Assembly (NCBI GenBank): GCA_963204745.1
Contig: CAUJHF010000056.1
Location: 62,001-126,000 of the forward strand
Origin: Pseudomonadota bacterium
GTDB taxonomy: Bacteria > Pseudomonadota > Gammaproteobacteria > Steroidobacterales > GCA-2729495
Length of the DNA: 64,000 nucleotides
Reading direction: 5' to 3'
Under the pieces are notes generated by a model. The model worked only from the letters and a program-made list of their open reading frames with translations. It made no database searches and was not told the origin of the DNA. A program made the position numbers and the translations under genes. Positions 9,155 through 17,417 of the stretch are shown here, piece after piece. How positions within the stretch are numbered: position 1 is the stretch's first letter; each line of letters opens with the position of its first letter.

Positions 9155-10438
9155 CTATGCCTCAGGTTCCTGCAGCGGCGCTATGAAGACGGGTGCGAAG
9201 CCGCCACCCGGTGTGCGGAAGTTTGTGGTCTGACCTGCATACAGGCGTGCGGCCAGCAACTGGATGCTGCCGTCGTAGGCGAAGGCGCGGATATCAAACT
9301 TCAGATCGGTCGGGGCATCGTCCAGCAGCACCAGACGCTCGCTCGCCGGCGCAATCTCCTGGGCCACGTAATCGGCGGCGAGGATTTCAGCCCACACCCG
9401 CCGGGTGAGTTTGTCGCCCCGGTAGGCGGCCTTGCTGCCATAGCCGCGCGCCGGCTTGAAAAACAGCTGGCGACGCCGGCTCCACAGTTCTTCGCTCTGC
9501 TCTGCGCTCACGCTGACCGTAGCCGGAATCCCCGGCTTCAGCCCGAGACGGACCTCAGGGGCGACACCCAGCTCTGCAAGTCTCACCGGATCGCTGAGCA
9601 AGGTGAGATTGCGCTTGTCGGCATATAAGGCATGAGCATGGGGGTGCGGCGTCAGCACGACGGCGCCGGCCACATATGCGTCGCGCAGTGCGGCGTGCTG
9701 TGGTGCTTCGAGATAGAAATCGACCAGCCGGTTGTAGACCAGGTCGATCTTCAGACCAGCGTGCCACAGGCTGCCGTCGCGCCACTCCAGTGCAGCCGCA
9801 TCAGCAATCACGGCCTCGATGCCATGACTTCTGAACAGCCGCCTGAACAGCTGGAACTCCGGATAGAGAAACTGTGCCGGCGGATCGTCATCGACGATGG
9901 CAATGCGGGAGAGCAGTGAATCGCCACGCTGGAGACGCCAGTCGTGACGAAACGACTCGACGAACACTTCTTCGATCTGCAGCAGATCAGTGGGCGAACA
10001 CAGCGCGTTGCCCACTTCCGCGCAACAGACCTGCTGCGCGCGCGCCAGCGCGACATTGAGCAATGGCCCACCGGCATTGGTATTGATTTCGATCAGCTGT
10101 GGTCCCTGCGGTCCCAGATGGAAATCAAAACCCATGAACACGCTGCGCGGACCCGGATCCGTGCGTGCCATCGCCGGCGCACGCTCGAGTACCGCTGCCC
10201 GGTAGCCGGGCACGCTCACCACATTCTCGACGGCAGCGACGATCGCCGCCATGCGCTCGAGCTGCAGCTGTGAAATGAACACCGCTGTTGAGGAAAACAT
10301 GTGCGGGCGGGTCCGGCCAATCTCGGCCGCCAGCCCGGCCAGCGACGCCTCGGACTCGAGCTGCGCGCGCAACCGGTCCGGATCGAGCGTGCAACAGGCG
10401 CAGGCACCGTTCAGGCTGTTGTCGTAGCGGGTCATCAT
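9155..10438 (-). CDS. ATP-grasp-like protein of unknown function
   Basis: 427 residues that I do not recognise as a named enzyme. Visible features are a Cys-rich N-terminus (Cys13, Cys15, Cys16) and LIEINTNAGG at 115-124, which looks like the metal-binding strand of glutathione-synthetase-like ATP-grasp enzymes. They are followed by YNRLVDF at 235-241, and later by FFKPARGYGSKA (326-337) with a candidate nucleotide-binding Lys and FDIRAFAYDG (381-390). Because the IEINTN strand comes before the Lys-containing strand, the fold may be circularly permuted. A peptide or amino-acid ligase role is plausible but unproven. It follows prfC by 30 bases on the same strand and meets the Rieske gene tail to tail with an 8-base gap. 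Confidence 0.6.
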   Translation of the reverse strand: MMTRYDNSLNGACACCTLDPDRLRAQLESEASLAGLAAEIGRTRPHMFSSTAVFISQLQLERMAAIVAAVENVVSVPGYRAAVLERAPAMARTDPGPRSVFMGFDFHLGPQGPQLIEINTNAGGPLLNVALARAQQVCCAEVGNALCSPTDLLQIEEVFVESFRHDWRLQRGDSLLSRIAIVDDDPPAQFLYPEFQLFRRLFRSHGIEAVIADAAALEWRDGSLWHAGLKIDLVYNRLVDFYLEAPQHAALRDAYVAGAVVLTPHPHAHALYADKRNLTLLSDPVRLAELGVAPEVRLGLKPGIPATVSVSAEQSEELWSRRRQLFFKPARGYGSKAAYRGDKLTRRVWAEILAADYVAQEIAPASERLVLLDDAPTDLKFDIRAFAYDGSIQLLAARLYAGQTTNFRTPGGGFAPVFIAPLQEPEA

Positions 10439-10468
10439 GCTGAAGGCTCGGGTGTGCCGCAGGGCACG

Positions 10469-12088
10469 CTACAACCGCTGGCCATGCTCACGCGTGGCGT
10501 GGAAGCCAACGGTCGGCCAGCGCTCGATCGTCAGCTTCAGGTTGTACTTGTTGGCGGACAGAAAAACGGGGTTGCCATCTACGTCCGTGGCCAGCGAAAA
10601 CAGCTCATCTTTCTCAAACTTCTTGCGCGTCATTTCATCGGGGAAAGTCAACCAGCGGGCGGTAAAGATGTCTACCTCTTCATAGAGCGCGTCGACGTTG
10701 TATTCGGCAGAAAGCCGGTGGGCGACGATCTCGAACTGCAGGCGGCCGACCGCACCGAGCAGCATCTGCGCCCCCTGCCTGGCGCTGAAAACCTGGATCG
10801 CACCCTCCTCACCCAACTCCTGCAACCCTTTCTGTAACTGCTTGCTTTTCATGGGATCTTTAGGGCGCGCCGAGCGGAACAACTCGGGTGCAAAGTAAGG
10901 GATACCCTTGTAGGCAAGCGCCTCACCAGCCGACAGCGTATCGCCGATCTGCAGCTGCCCGTGGTTGTAGATGCCGATGATGTCGCCGGCCACTGCACCC
11001 TGGCTGGTTACCCTCTCGTTGGCCATGAAGGTCAGTGCGTTGCCGAGCTTCATCTCCCGGCCCGTGCGCAGATGGCGCGCCTTCATGCCCGGGGTATAGC
11101 GGCCCGAGCAGATGCGGAAGAAAGCGATGCGGTCGCGGTGCTTCGGGTCCATGTTCGCCTGGATCTTGAACACGAAACCACTGAAGGCTTCCTCGGCCGG
11201 CTGTACGCACCGCGCGCCGCCATCGCGCGGCTGCGGCGGCGGCGCCCAGTCGACCAGCGCCTGCAGCACCTCGCGTACACCGAAGTTGTTGATACCGGAA
11301 CCGAAAAACACGGGCGACTGCTGACCGGCCAGAAACAGCTCCGGATCGAAAGGCATACTCGCATCGCGGATCAGGGCCACGTCGGCACGCAGGCCATCGA
11401 CTTCATCGGGAAACAGCGTATCGAGTTTCGGATTGTCGAGACCCTCGATCAGCTCGACATCGGTACGCTTCTCCCCGCCTGCCGTGAATCGTAGCAGGCG
11501 GTCCTGCAGCAGGTGATACACACCACGGAAAGACTTGCCCATGCCGATCGGCCAGCTGATCGGCGCACATTCGATCTTCAGCGCCGCTTCGATCTCTTCA
11601 AGCAGCGCGAGCGGCGAACGCACCTCGCGATCCATCTTGTTGACGAAGGTGATGATCGGCGTGTTGCGCAGACGGCAGACCTCCAGCAGCTTTATGGTCT
11701 GTGCCTCGACGCCCTTGGCCGCATCAATCACCATGACCGCCGCATCGACTGCCGTCAGCACGCGATAGGTGTCTTCGGAAAAATCTTCGTGGCCTGGCGT
11801 ATCCAGCAGGTTGATGGTGTTGCCGGCGTATTCGAACTGCATCACCGAACTGGTCACGGAGATACCGCGCTGCTTTTCCACCTCCATCCAGTCGGATGTC
11901 GCATGGCGCGAACTGCGTCGCGCCTTGACCGTACCGGCGAGCTGGATGGCGCCGCCAAACAGCAGCAACTTCTCGGTCAGCGTGGTCTTGCCGGCGTCAG
12001 GATGCGAAATGATGGCGAAGGTGCGACGACGCGCGACCTCGCGGGCGAGAGCCGGGGAAGACTCGATCAGCTTGTCGGGTACTGCCAT
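10469..12088 (-). CDS. prfC: Peptide chain release factor 3 (RF3)
   Basis: 539 residues, near the usual 525-540 of RF3. The translational GTPase domain has G1 SHPDAGKTT at 28-36, the G3 motif [10 protein letters not shown] and the G4 motif FVNKMDRE, followed by the RF3-specific middle and C-terminal domains. RF3 uses GTP to recycle RF1/RF2 from the terminated ribosome in the cytoplasm. It lies in a minus-strand run between the methyltransferase-like lipoprotein gene (32 bases upstream) and the ATP-grasp-like gene (30 bases downstream). Nothing in the context suggests a special role. Confidence 0.96.
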   Translation of the reverse strand: MAVPDKLIESSPALAREVARRRTFAIISHPDAGKTTLTEKLLLFGGAIQLAGTVKARRSSRHATSDWMEVEKQRGISVTSSVMQFEYAGNTINLLDTPGHEDFSEDTYRVLTAVDAAVMVIDAAKGVEAQTIKLLEVCRLRNTPIITFVNKMDREVRSPLALLEEIEAALKIECAPISWPIGMGKSFRGVYHLLQDRLLRFTAGGEKRTDVELIEGLDNPKLDTLFPDEVDGLRADVALIRDASMPFDPELFLAGQQSPVFFGSGINNFGVREVLQALVDWAPPPQPRDGGARCVQPAEEAFSGFVFKIQANMDPKHRDRIAFFRICSGRYTPGMKARHLRTGREMKLGNALTFMANERVTSQGAVAGDIIGIYNHGQLQIGDTLSAGEALAYKGIPYFAPELFRSARPKDPMKSKQLQKGLQELGEEGAIQVFSARQGAQMLLGAVGRLQFEIVAHRLSAEYNVDALYEEVDIFTARWLTFPDEMTRKKFEKDELFSLATDVDGNPVFLSANKYNLKLTIERWPTVGFHATREHGQRL

Positions 12089-12120
12089 AAGGGCGCGAAG
12101 GATAGCATCCCGACAGCACT

Positions 12121-13008
12121 TTACCGGGGCCGACGGAAGCGCAGCACCACCTGGTTGGTCTGGCCACGCACAAGCGGGTCGAACACCGGACGGCTGCCAT
12201 CGTCGGCCGGATTGCGCAACACCTCGCTCTCGCCATCGAGCACAAATCCAGCCGCCTGCAGATCCCGCTTGAGCAGCCCCGGATCGATACGATGCAAAGC
12301 CGTTGCCGCTTCCGGCAAGGTACCGGGAACTGCTGCATGATCCACCACGCCCAGCACGGCACCCGGCCGCATGCTGGCAAAAATCACCGCCAGCATTTTC
12401 GGCCCGTCGATACGTGGCCAGCCTATTTTTTCATCGACCATATAGATGTCGTGATAGACGTCGGTCATCAGCACCGCGTCAAAGGTATTGGCCGGCAGGC
12501 TGAGCTCGTTGTTCTCGGCAATCAGCTGCTCCACGTTGGCCAGACGACCGCCCGCATAGCGGGTCGCAATCTCGTCTTTGGCGAACTGCAGATATGGTGT
12601 GTTGTTGCAGGCCACCACGCGACCCTGGGGCCCGACCAGATACGACAGGATCTCGGTGTAGTAGCCGCCGCCCGAGTACAGGTCGAGCACCGTCATGCCG
12701 GGCGCGATACCAAAGAAGCGCAGCACAGCCGCGCTCTGGCGCGAGGCATCACGCGCGCGATCCGCCGCAGGCCGCTGCTCGTTCGCCAGTGCCGACAACA
12801 CTGCCAGTTCAGCCGGATCGACCGGCTGCGGCCGCTCACCCGGCGGCTTGACCGCTGCCTCGGACATCAGCGGCGGTTTTGGCTGGCTCGCGGCATCGCG
12901 CGCCGAGCCGGCCAGTTCGGCAGAACGCTCCGGGTTGAGGACTGGCCCGCCGGGCGTGCAGGCCAGCAGGCACAAGCCCATCACCAGACAAAGGATTCGC
13001 AGACACAT
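12121..13008 (-). CDS. Predicted lipoprotein with a class I methyltransferase-like fold
   Basis: 295 residues. The N-terminus is a lipoprotein signal: a hydrophobic run ending in the lipobox LLAC with Cys17. After a Pro-rich linker the chain has [17 protein letters not shown] (about 105-121), the glycine-rich SAM loop of class I methyltransferases, then [11 protein letters not shown] and [10 protein letters not shown]. Exported SAM-methyltransferase-like proteins occur as annotated unknowns in several proteobacteria, but SAM is not expected outside the cytoplasm, so the protein may bind another ligand. It follows a membrane-protein gene by 36 bases and precedes prfC by 32. Fold call confident, function unknown. 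Confidence 0.8.
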   Translation of the reverse strand: MCLRILCLVMGLCLLACTPGGPVLNPERSAELAGSARDAASQPKPPLMSEAAVKPPGERPQPVDPAELAVLSALANEQRPAADRARDASRQSAAVLRFFGIAPGMTVLDLYSGGGYYTEILSYLVGPQGRVVACNNTPYLQFAKDEIATRYAGGRLANVEQLIAENNELSLPANTFDAVLMTDVYHDIYMVDEKIGWPRIDGPKMLAVIFASMRPGAVLGVVDHAAVPGTLPEAATALHRIDPGLLKRDLQAAGFVLDGESEVLRNPADDGSRPVFDPLVRGQTNQVVLRFRRPR

Positions 13009-13044
13009 GATGCCGCCTCCCGGGGCCGCGCCCCTGCAGACAAT

Positions 13045-13677
13045 CTACTCGCTTGGCGTGCTGTGTACGACTGGAAACAGCCGCGTGAAATGCACCATCG
13101 TGACCGTCATCGCGGCAAGGGTCAGCAGCTTGCCGAGATAGAGGGGAAGCGGACCCGCAACGTCAGACGGCACCAGCAACAGCAACACACCCGGCAACAT
13201 ACCGGCCAGCAGCCACAGCCAGCGCTGTCTCAGCCACAGCCCGGCACCGCAGGCCAGATACATGGCGAATACCAGCCAGGTCACTACAGGGATTGCCGCT
13301 GGCTGTATGTCGAACTTCAGCACGTCCGGCAACTGATAAATCAGCATCAGGACGGCCAGAATGCACAGGGCTCCGTGCCCCCAATCGATCTTTGCCCAGG
13401 CAAAACCGACGCGACGACACAGCGTGGCCAGCGCGAACAGCGAGAGCGGCAGCGTGATATGCGCCCATTTCAGCGCCAGGGTACCCAGACCTCTGGCCGA
13501 CTCATCCTCACCGCTCCACAGCCTGAACCCGGCCGCCAGCAGCTCGATCGGCAGGGCGGCCAGCGGCAGTAGCACGAACAGGATCATCGCCGAGCGGCTC
13601 CGTTGCCACTGAAGAAAAGCCCAGAGGGCCAGCGCCAGACTGGCTCCGGCCAGCAACAGTACGAGCAGCGAATACAT
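13045..13677 (-). CDS. Multi-pass membrane protein of unknown function
   Basis: 210 residues with about six or seven hydrophobic helices, starting directly with one (MYSLLVLLLAGASLALALW). I recognise no family. A longer frame exists upstream (to 13815), but its extra 46 residues are hydrophilic, unlike a leader, and run into the divergent helicase gene; the ATG at 13677 begins at the first helix. It heads the minus-strand run that continues with the lipoprotein and prfC. Its start lies about 140 bases from the divergent helicase start, so the promoters of both must lie in that gap. Confidence 0.7.
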   Translation of the reverse strand: MYSLLVLLLAGASLALALWAFLQWQRSRSAMILFVLLPLAALPIELLAAGFRLWSGEDESARGLGTLALKWAHITLPLSLFALATLCRRVGFAWAKIDWGHGALCILAVLMLIYQLPDVLKFDIQPAAIPVVTWLVFAMYLACGAGLWLRQRWLWLLAGMLPGVLLLLVPSDVAGPLPLYLGKLLTLAAMTVTMVHFTRLFPVVHSTPSE

Positions 13678-13814
13678 CACGGACCCTGTGTGGATTTGAT
13701 GTCCAGTATCCCTGTGTCGATGCACGTCCGAAAGGCCTGAAGCGGAAATCTGCGGCCTGCCGTGGCACAATTCGCGCCCCGGCGTGCCCGGAATCCGCCC
13801 TGTTGAGGCCACCA

Positions 13815-15620
13815 ATGCCCGTTTCGCCCCCCGCTTTGCCCGCCGATGCTGGCAGCTTTCCTGAACTTGGACTTCCCGAGCCGCTGCTGCGCGCGCTGGC
13901 TGATGTCGGCTACGAAACGCCGTCGCCTATCCAGGCGGCCACTATTCCTGCGCTGCTTGCCGGCCGCGACATGCTCGGCCAGGCCCAGACCGGCACAGGC
14001 AAGACGGCCGCCTTCGCCCTCCCCATCCTCGCGCGGCTGGATCTCAAGCGTTACGGCCCTCAGGCGCTGGTACTGACGCCGACCCGCGAACTGGCGATCC
14101 AGGTTGCCGAAGCCTTTCACCGCTATGCACGCCACCTGCCCGGGTTTCATGTGCTGCCGATCTATGGCGGCCAGGCCTACGGCCCGCAGCTCGGCGGCCT
14201 GCGGCGCGGTGCGCATGTCGTGGTCGGTACGCCAGGACGGGTGATCGACCACCTGAACCGCGGCACGCTGGATCTGCGCAACCTCAGCTGCCTCGTACTC
14301 GACGAGGGCGACGAGATGCTGCGCATGGGCTTCATCGATGATGTCGAAGCCGTGCTCACCAAATCGCCGGCAGGCCGACAGATCGCCCTGTTCTCGGCAA
14401 CCATGCCGGCCGAAATCCGCCGTATCGCCAAAAAGCATCTGTCGGATCCCGCCGAGATCACCATCAAGAACAGGACCTCGACCGCAGCGAACACCCGCCA
14501 GCGCTACTGGATGGTGAGTGGCATGCAGAAACTGGATGCCCTGACGCGCATCCTCGAGGTCGAGCCCTTCGACGGCATGATCATCTTTGCGCGCACCAAG
14601 ATTGCGACCGACGAGCTGGCACAGCGGCTCGAGGCACGCGGTTTTGCCGCAGCAGCCCTGAACGGCGACATGGCGCAGGCCCAGCGCGAGCGCACCATCG
14701 CACGGCTGAAAAGCGGCGACCTGGACATCCTGGTGGCGACCGATGTCGCGGCCCGTGGCCTCGACGTCGACCGCATCAGCCACGTCGTGAACTTCGACAT
14801 TCCCTACGACACCGAAGCCTATATCCACCGCATCGGCCGCACCGGCCGCGCCGGCCGCAAGGGCGAGGCAATCCTGTTCGTCAGCAATCGCGAACAGCAT
14901 CTGCTGCGCTCGATCGAGAGAGCCACCCGGCAACCGATCGAGCCGATGGCGCTGCCGAGCGTTTCAGCAGTCAACGACCAGCGCATCATGCGTTTCAAAC
15001 AGAAGATCACCGCTGCACTGGCCAGTGCGCAGGCGGCCACTTACCGGCAGATCATCGAGCAGTACGAAATCGAACATGGCACCCCGGCGCGCGACATCGC
15101 TGCGGCGCTGGCCTGTATTGCCCAGGGCGATTCGCCGCTGCTGGTAGCCGAACCGGTGCGCCAGGAGCGCGCACCCAGACCGGCCCCGCCCGCGCGCCAC
15201 AGCCGCCCGGAACGTGCGGCCAGTTCGCCGCTGGAGCGGGCCAAAAGGCCGGATTCGGTCCCGTCTGACAAGCGTCCGCCGCGCTCGCAGGCACCGGTCA
15301 GACCGGGCATGGTCCGTTACCGTCTTGCCGTCGGCCATCAGCATGGCGTGAAGCCGGGCAATATCGTCGGCGCGATCGCCAACGAGGCCGGACTCGAAAA
15401 CCAGTACATCGGGCGCGTCGACATCCGCGACGATCATTCGCTGATCGACCTGCCTGAAGGCATGCCGCGGGAAATCCTCAGCCATCTGAAAACCGTATGG
15501 GTCGTCGGTCAGCAGCTGCAGATCCGGCCGGACGGCTCGCCCTTTGCAGGCGTCGCGCCCGAAGGTCGTGACAAGCCGCGCAAAAAGGGCAAACTGCGCA
15601 AACCCGTACGAAAGACCTGA
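13815..15620 (+). CDS. DEAD-box ATP-dependent RNA helicase, DeaD/CsdA-like
   Basis: 601 residues. Helicase motifs: Q-motif around YETPSPIQ, motif I AQTGTGKT (57-64), PTRELA, motif II DEGD (163-166), motif III SAT (194-196), then ARGLDV and HRIGRTGRAGR in domain 2. A Pro/Arg-rich linker leads to a C-terminal DbpA/CsdA-type RNA-binding domain (about 495-570, with VGAIANEAGL). It should unwind structured RNA in ribosome assembly or mRNA decay. Motif II reads Asp-Glu-Gly-Asp instead of Asp-Glu-Ala-Asp, which is unusual. A TTG at 13803 is in frame, but TTGAGG there is better read as the ribosome-binding site for the ATG at 13815. Confidence 0.93.
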   Translation: MPVSPPALPADAGSFPELGLPEPLLRALADVGYETPSPIQAATIPALLAGRDMLGQAQTGTGKTAAFALPILARLDLKRYGPQALVLTPTRELAIQVAEAFHRYARHLPGFHVLPIYGGQAYGPQLGGLRRGAHVVVGTPGRVIDHLNRGTLDLRNLSCLVLDEGDEMLRMGFIDDVEAVLTKSPAGRQIALFSATMPAEIRRIAKKHLSDPAEITIKNRTSTAANTRQRYWMVSGMQKLDALTRILEVEPFDGMIIFARTKIATDELAQRLEARGFAAAALNGDMAQAQRERTIARLKSGDLDILVATDVAARGLDVDRISHVVNFDIPYDTEAYIHRIGRTGRAGRKGEAILFVSNREQHLLRSIERATRQPIEPMALPSVSAVNDQRIMRFKQKITAALASAQAATYRQIIEQYEIEHGTPARDIAAALACIAQGDSPLLVAEPVRQERAPRPAPPARHSRPERAASSPLERAKRPDSVPSDKRPPRSQAPVRPGMVRYRLAVGHQHGVKPGNIVGAIANEAGLENQYIGRVDIRDDHSLIDLPEGMPREILSHLKTVWVVGQQLQIRPDGSPFAGVAPEGRDKPRKKGKLRKPVRKT

Positions 15621-15652
15621 AACCACCATCGCCACAGGACAAAGAGGCTCTT

Positions 15653-16567
15653 ATGCACCACCGTCTATATCTCCCGGCGCTTGCCGCCGTATTGCTGCTG
15701 TCAGCCTGCGTCAAGAAAGACATCGAGCCACCAACTCCCGAGGAGTCGGCAGCAAATTTTGAAGCCTTCATAACCGCAGCCACGCGCAAGACCGTGGCAG
15801 AACTGACGCCCGAAGAGCTGCGCCAGGTCTTTGACCAGTATCAGACCATGGAGATTGCCGCCGACGCCGGCGAGAAGGCCGGCCTGGCACGCAAAGCCGA
15901 AGTGGCCGCACAGCTGCGCGTGTTGCGCATGAACGTGCTCAGCGAAGCCGCGATGCGCAAATATCTGGACGAGCACCCCGTCGTCGATGCCGATCTCAGT
16001 GCGGAATACGAGCAGCAGGTTGCTGCGGTACCGATGGAGTATTCGGCGCGACACATCCTGGTCGATGACGAGGCGACCGCAAAGGCAATCATCGCCAAAC
16101 TCGATGGCGGCGCTGACTTCGCCAAACTCGCCAAGGAAAAGTCGAAGGATCCGTCTGCCAGCAACGGTGGCGATCTGGGCTGGTTTGCGCTGCAAACCAT
16201 GGTCCAACCCTTTGCCGACGCAGTCGCGGCGCTCGAAAAGGGCAAATACACGACCACGCCCGTCCAGACGCAGTTCGGCTGGCATGTGATCCTGCTCGAC
16301 GACATGCGCAAGCCGACCCTGCCGACGCTAACGGAGGTCAAGGACCGCCTGCAGGAGATGGTCCAGCGCAAGAGGATCCAGACGTATCTGGAAGAACTGA
16401 AGGCGCAGTCAGGCGTCGATGCGGACAAGGCCTTTGAACAGATGAGCAAGACCATCGAGGCCGAAGCGAAGAAGCGGATCAAGGCAATCGCACCGGAATT
16501 CGGCGAGCCCCGGCCGCCCGTACCGGAAGGCGCAACGGCGCCCGAGGCGCCAGCAAGCAGCGACTAG
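15653..16567 (+). CDS. PpiC-type peptidyl-prolyl isomerase lipoprotein
   Basis: 304 residues. A lipoprotein signal ends at LLSAC with Cys19. An N-terminal helical part follows, then a parvulin domain at about 129-220 with the typical SARHILV, GGDLGWF and FGWHVILL stretches. The C-terminus is charged and helical, then Pro/Ala/Glu-rich. It should catalyse prolyl isomerisation and assist folding of exported proteins from the inner or outer membrane leaflet facing the periplasm. It lies 32 bases after the helicase gene and may be co-transcribed with it. The reading frame ends at a perfect hairpin shared with the convergent neighbour. Confidence 0.9.
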   Translation: MHHRLYLPALAAVLLLSACVKKDIEPPTPEESAANFEAFITAATRKTVAELTPEELRQVFDQYQTMEIAADAGEKAGLARKAEVAAQLRVLRMNVLSEAAMRKYLDEHPVVDADLSAEYEQQVAAVPMEYSARHILVDDEATAKAIIAKLDGGADFAKLAKEKSKDPSASNGGDLGWFALQTMVQPFADAVAALEKGKYTTTPVQTQFGWHVILLDDMRKPTLPTLTEVKDRLQEMVQRKRIQTYLEELKAQSGVDADKAFEQMSKTIEAEAKKRIKAIAPEFGEPRPPVPEGATAPEAPASSD

Positions 16568-16585
16568 CGAACTAACCGGCACCTG

Positions 16586-16617
16586 GCCGCAGGCGCGTCA
16601 CCCGGCGCGCCTGCGGC
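16586..16617. terminator. Perfect 12-bp inverted repeat at a convergent junction
   Basis: GCCGCAGGCGCG (16586-16597) and CGCGCCTGCGGC (16606-16617) pair perfectly around an 8-base loop. The structure sits between the PpiC gene and the convergent FrnE-like gene and includes the last codons of the latter. It is a good candidate for a bidirectional transcription barrier, although no T-run follows on either strand. Confidence 0.5.
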
Positions 16618-17254
16618 TGGCAACTGCCTGGTCAAGAATTTCCGCAAGTACCTCCGGCGATTGGGCGCCGGAAACGGCTTGCTGCCGATCGAAGATCAGA
16701 AACGGTACGCCTGAAACACCCGCCCGGCGGGCCTCATCGATCAGCACCCGGACTGCATCCTCGTCGGTATCGCTGCGCAGCCGGGCTTCCAGGTCCGCGC
16801 CATCCATGCCGACTCCGGCGGCAATGCGCACCAGCACGGCCGGATCGCCTATATCCTCCGACAGCGTGTGGTGTGCGGCAAACAGGCGCTCGGCCAGCTC
16901 ATTCTGGTCAACCCCGGGCATCTGGCCCGCCCAGTACACCAACCGGTGCGCGGCAAGCGTGTTCGGCGAACGGGCGCCGGGAAGCGTGGCGAAGACCAGC
17001 CCGTCTGCGGCCGCCGTCGCCACCATTTTGTCCCTGATGGCTCTCGCCCGCTCCGGGCCGAAGATTTCCGCGTAGTGCGCCTGCCGGTCCTTGCCCTCGC
17101 GCGGCATGTCGGGACTGAGCTGGAATGGCAGCCACGCAATCCCTGCCTCGACATCCGGGCGAATGGCCAGCGCGGCTTCAAGCCGCCGCTTGCCGATATA
17201 GCACCAGGGGCACACGAAGTCGGAAACGATCTGGATCTGGACCGGGGTCTGCAC
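16598..17254 (-). CDS. DsbA-family oxidoreductase, FrnE-like
   Basis: 218 residues with a thioredoxin-fold active site Cys15-Pro-Trp-Cys18 close to the N-terminus, a helical insertion and the cis-proline loop GVSGVPFLIF (about 181-190). This is the layout of FrnE/2-hydroxychromene-2-carboxylate isomerase-like members of the DsbA superfamily. There is no signal peptide, so it is predicted to be cytoplasmic, as FrnE proteins are. It probably catalyses dithiol-disulfide exchange; the partner is unknown. It is divergent from gltB with about 160 bases between the two starts. Confidence 0.9.
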   Translation of the reverse strand: MQTPVQIQIVSDFVCPWCYIGKRRLEAALAIRPDVEAGIAWLPFQLSPDMPREGKDRQAHYAEIFGPERARAIRDKMVATAAADGLVFATLPGARSPNTLAAHRLVYWAGQMPGVDQNELAERLFAAHHTLSEDIGDPAVLVRIAAGVGMDGADLEARLRSDTDEDAVRVLIDEARRAGVSGVPFLIFDRQQAVSGAQSPEVLAEILDQAVASRRRAG

Positions 17255-17417
17255 GGCTGCAGTTTAAGCGCCAGCCGGGAGCATACAAGCCGCCCGAACC
17301 GACCGGTTTGCCGCACCGACGGTGGCCAGTTTCCCCGCAAGCCTTTCCTGATTGCCCTCAGCCACTTAAACTGTCCGGTCACGGGCTGTATTTCATGGCC
17401 CGCGGACAGTGACCCCG

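Noticed and set aside
13677..14933. A 418-codon frame opposite the DEAD-box helicase
   Set aside because: It has no domain and overlaps the start of a better supported membrane protein gene.
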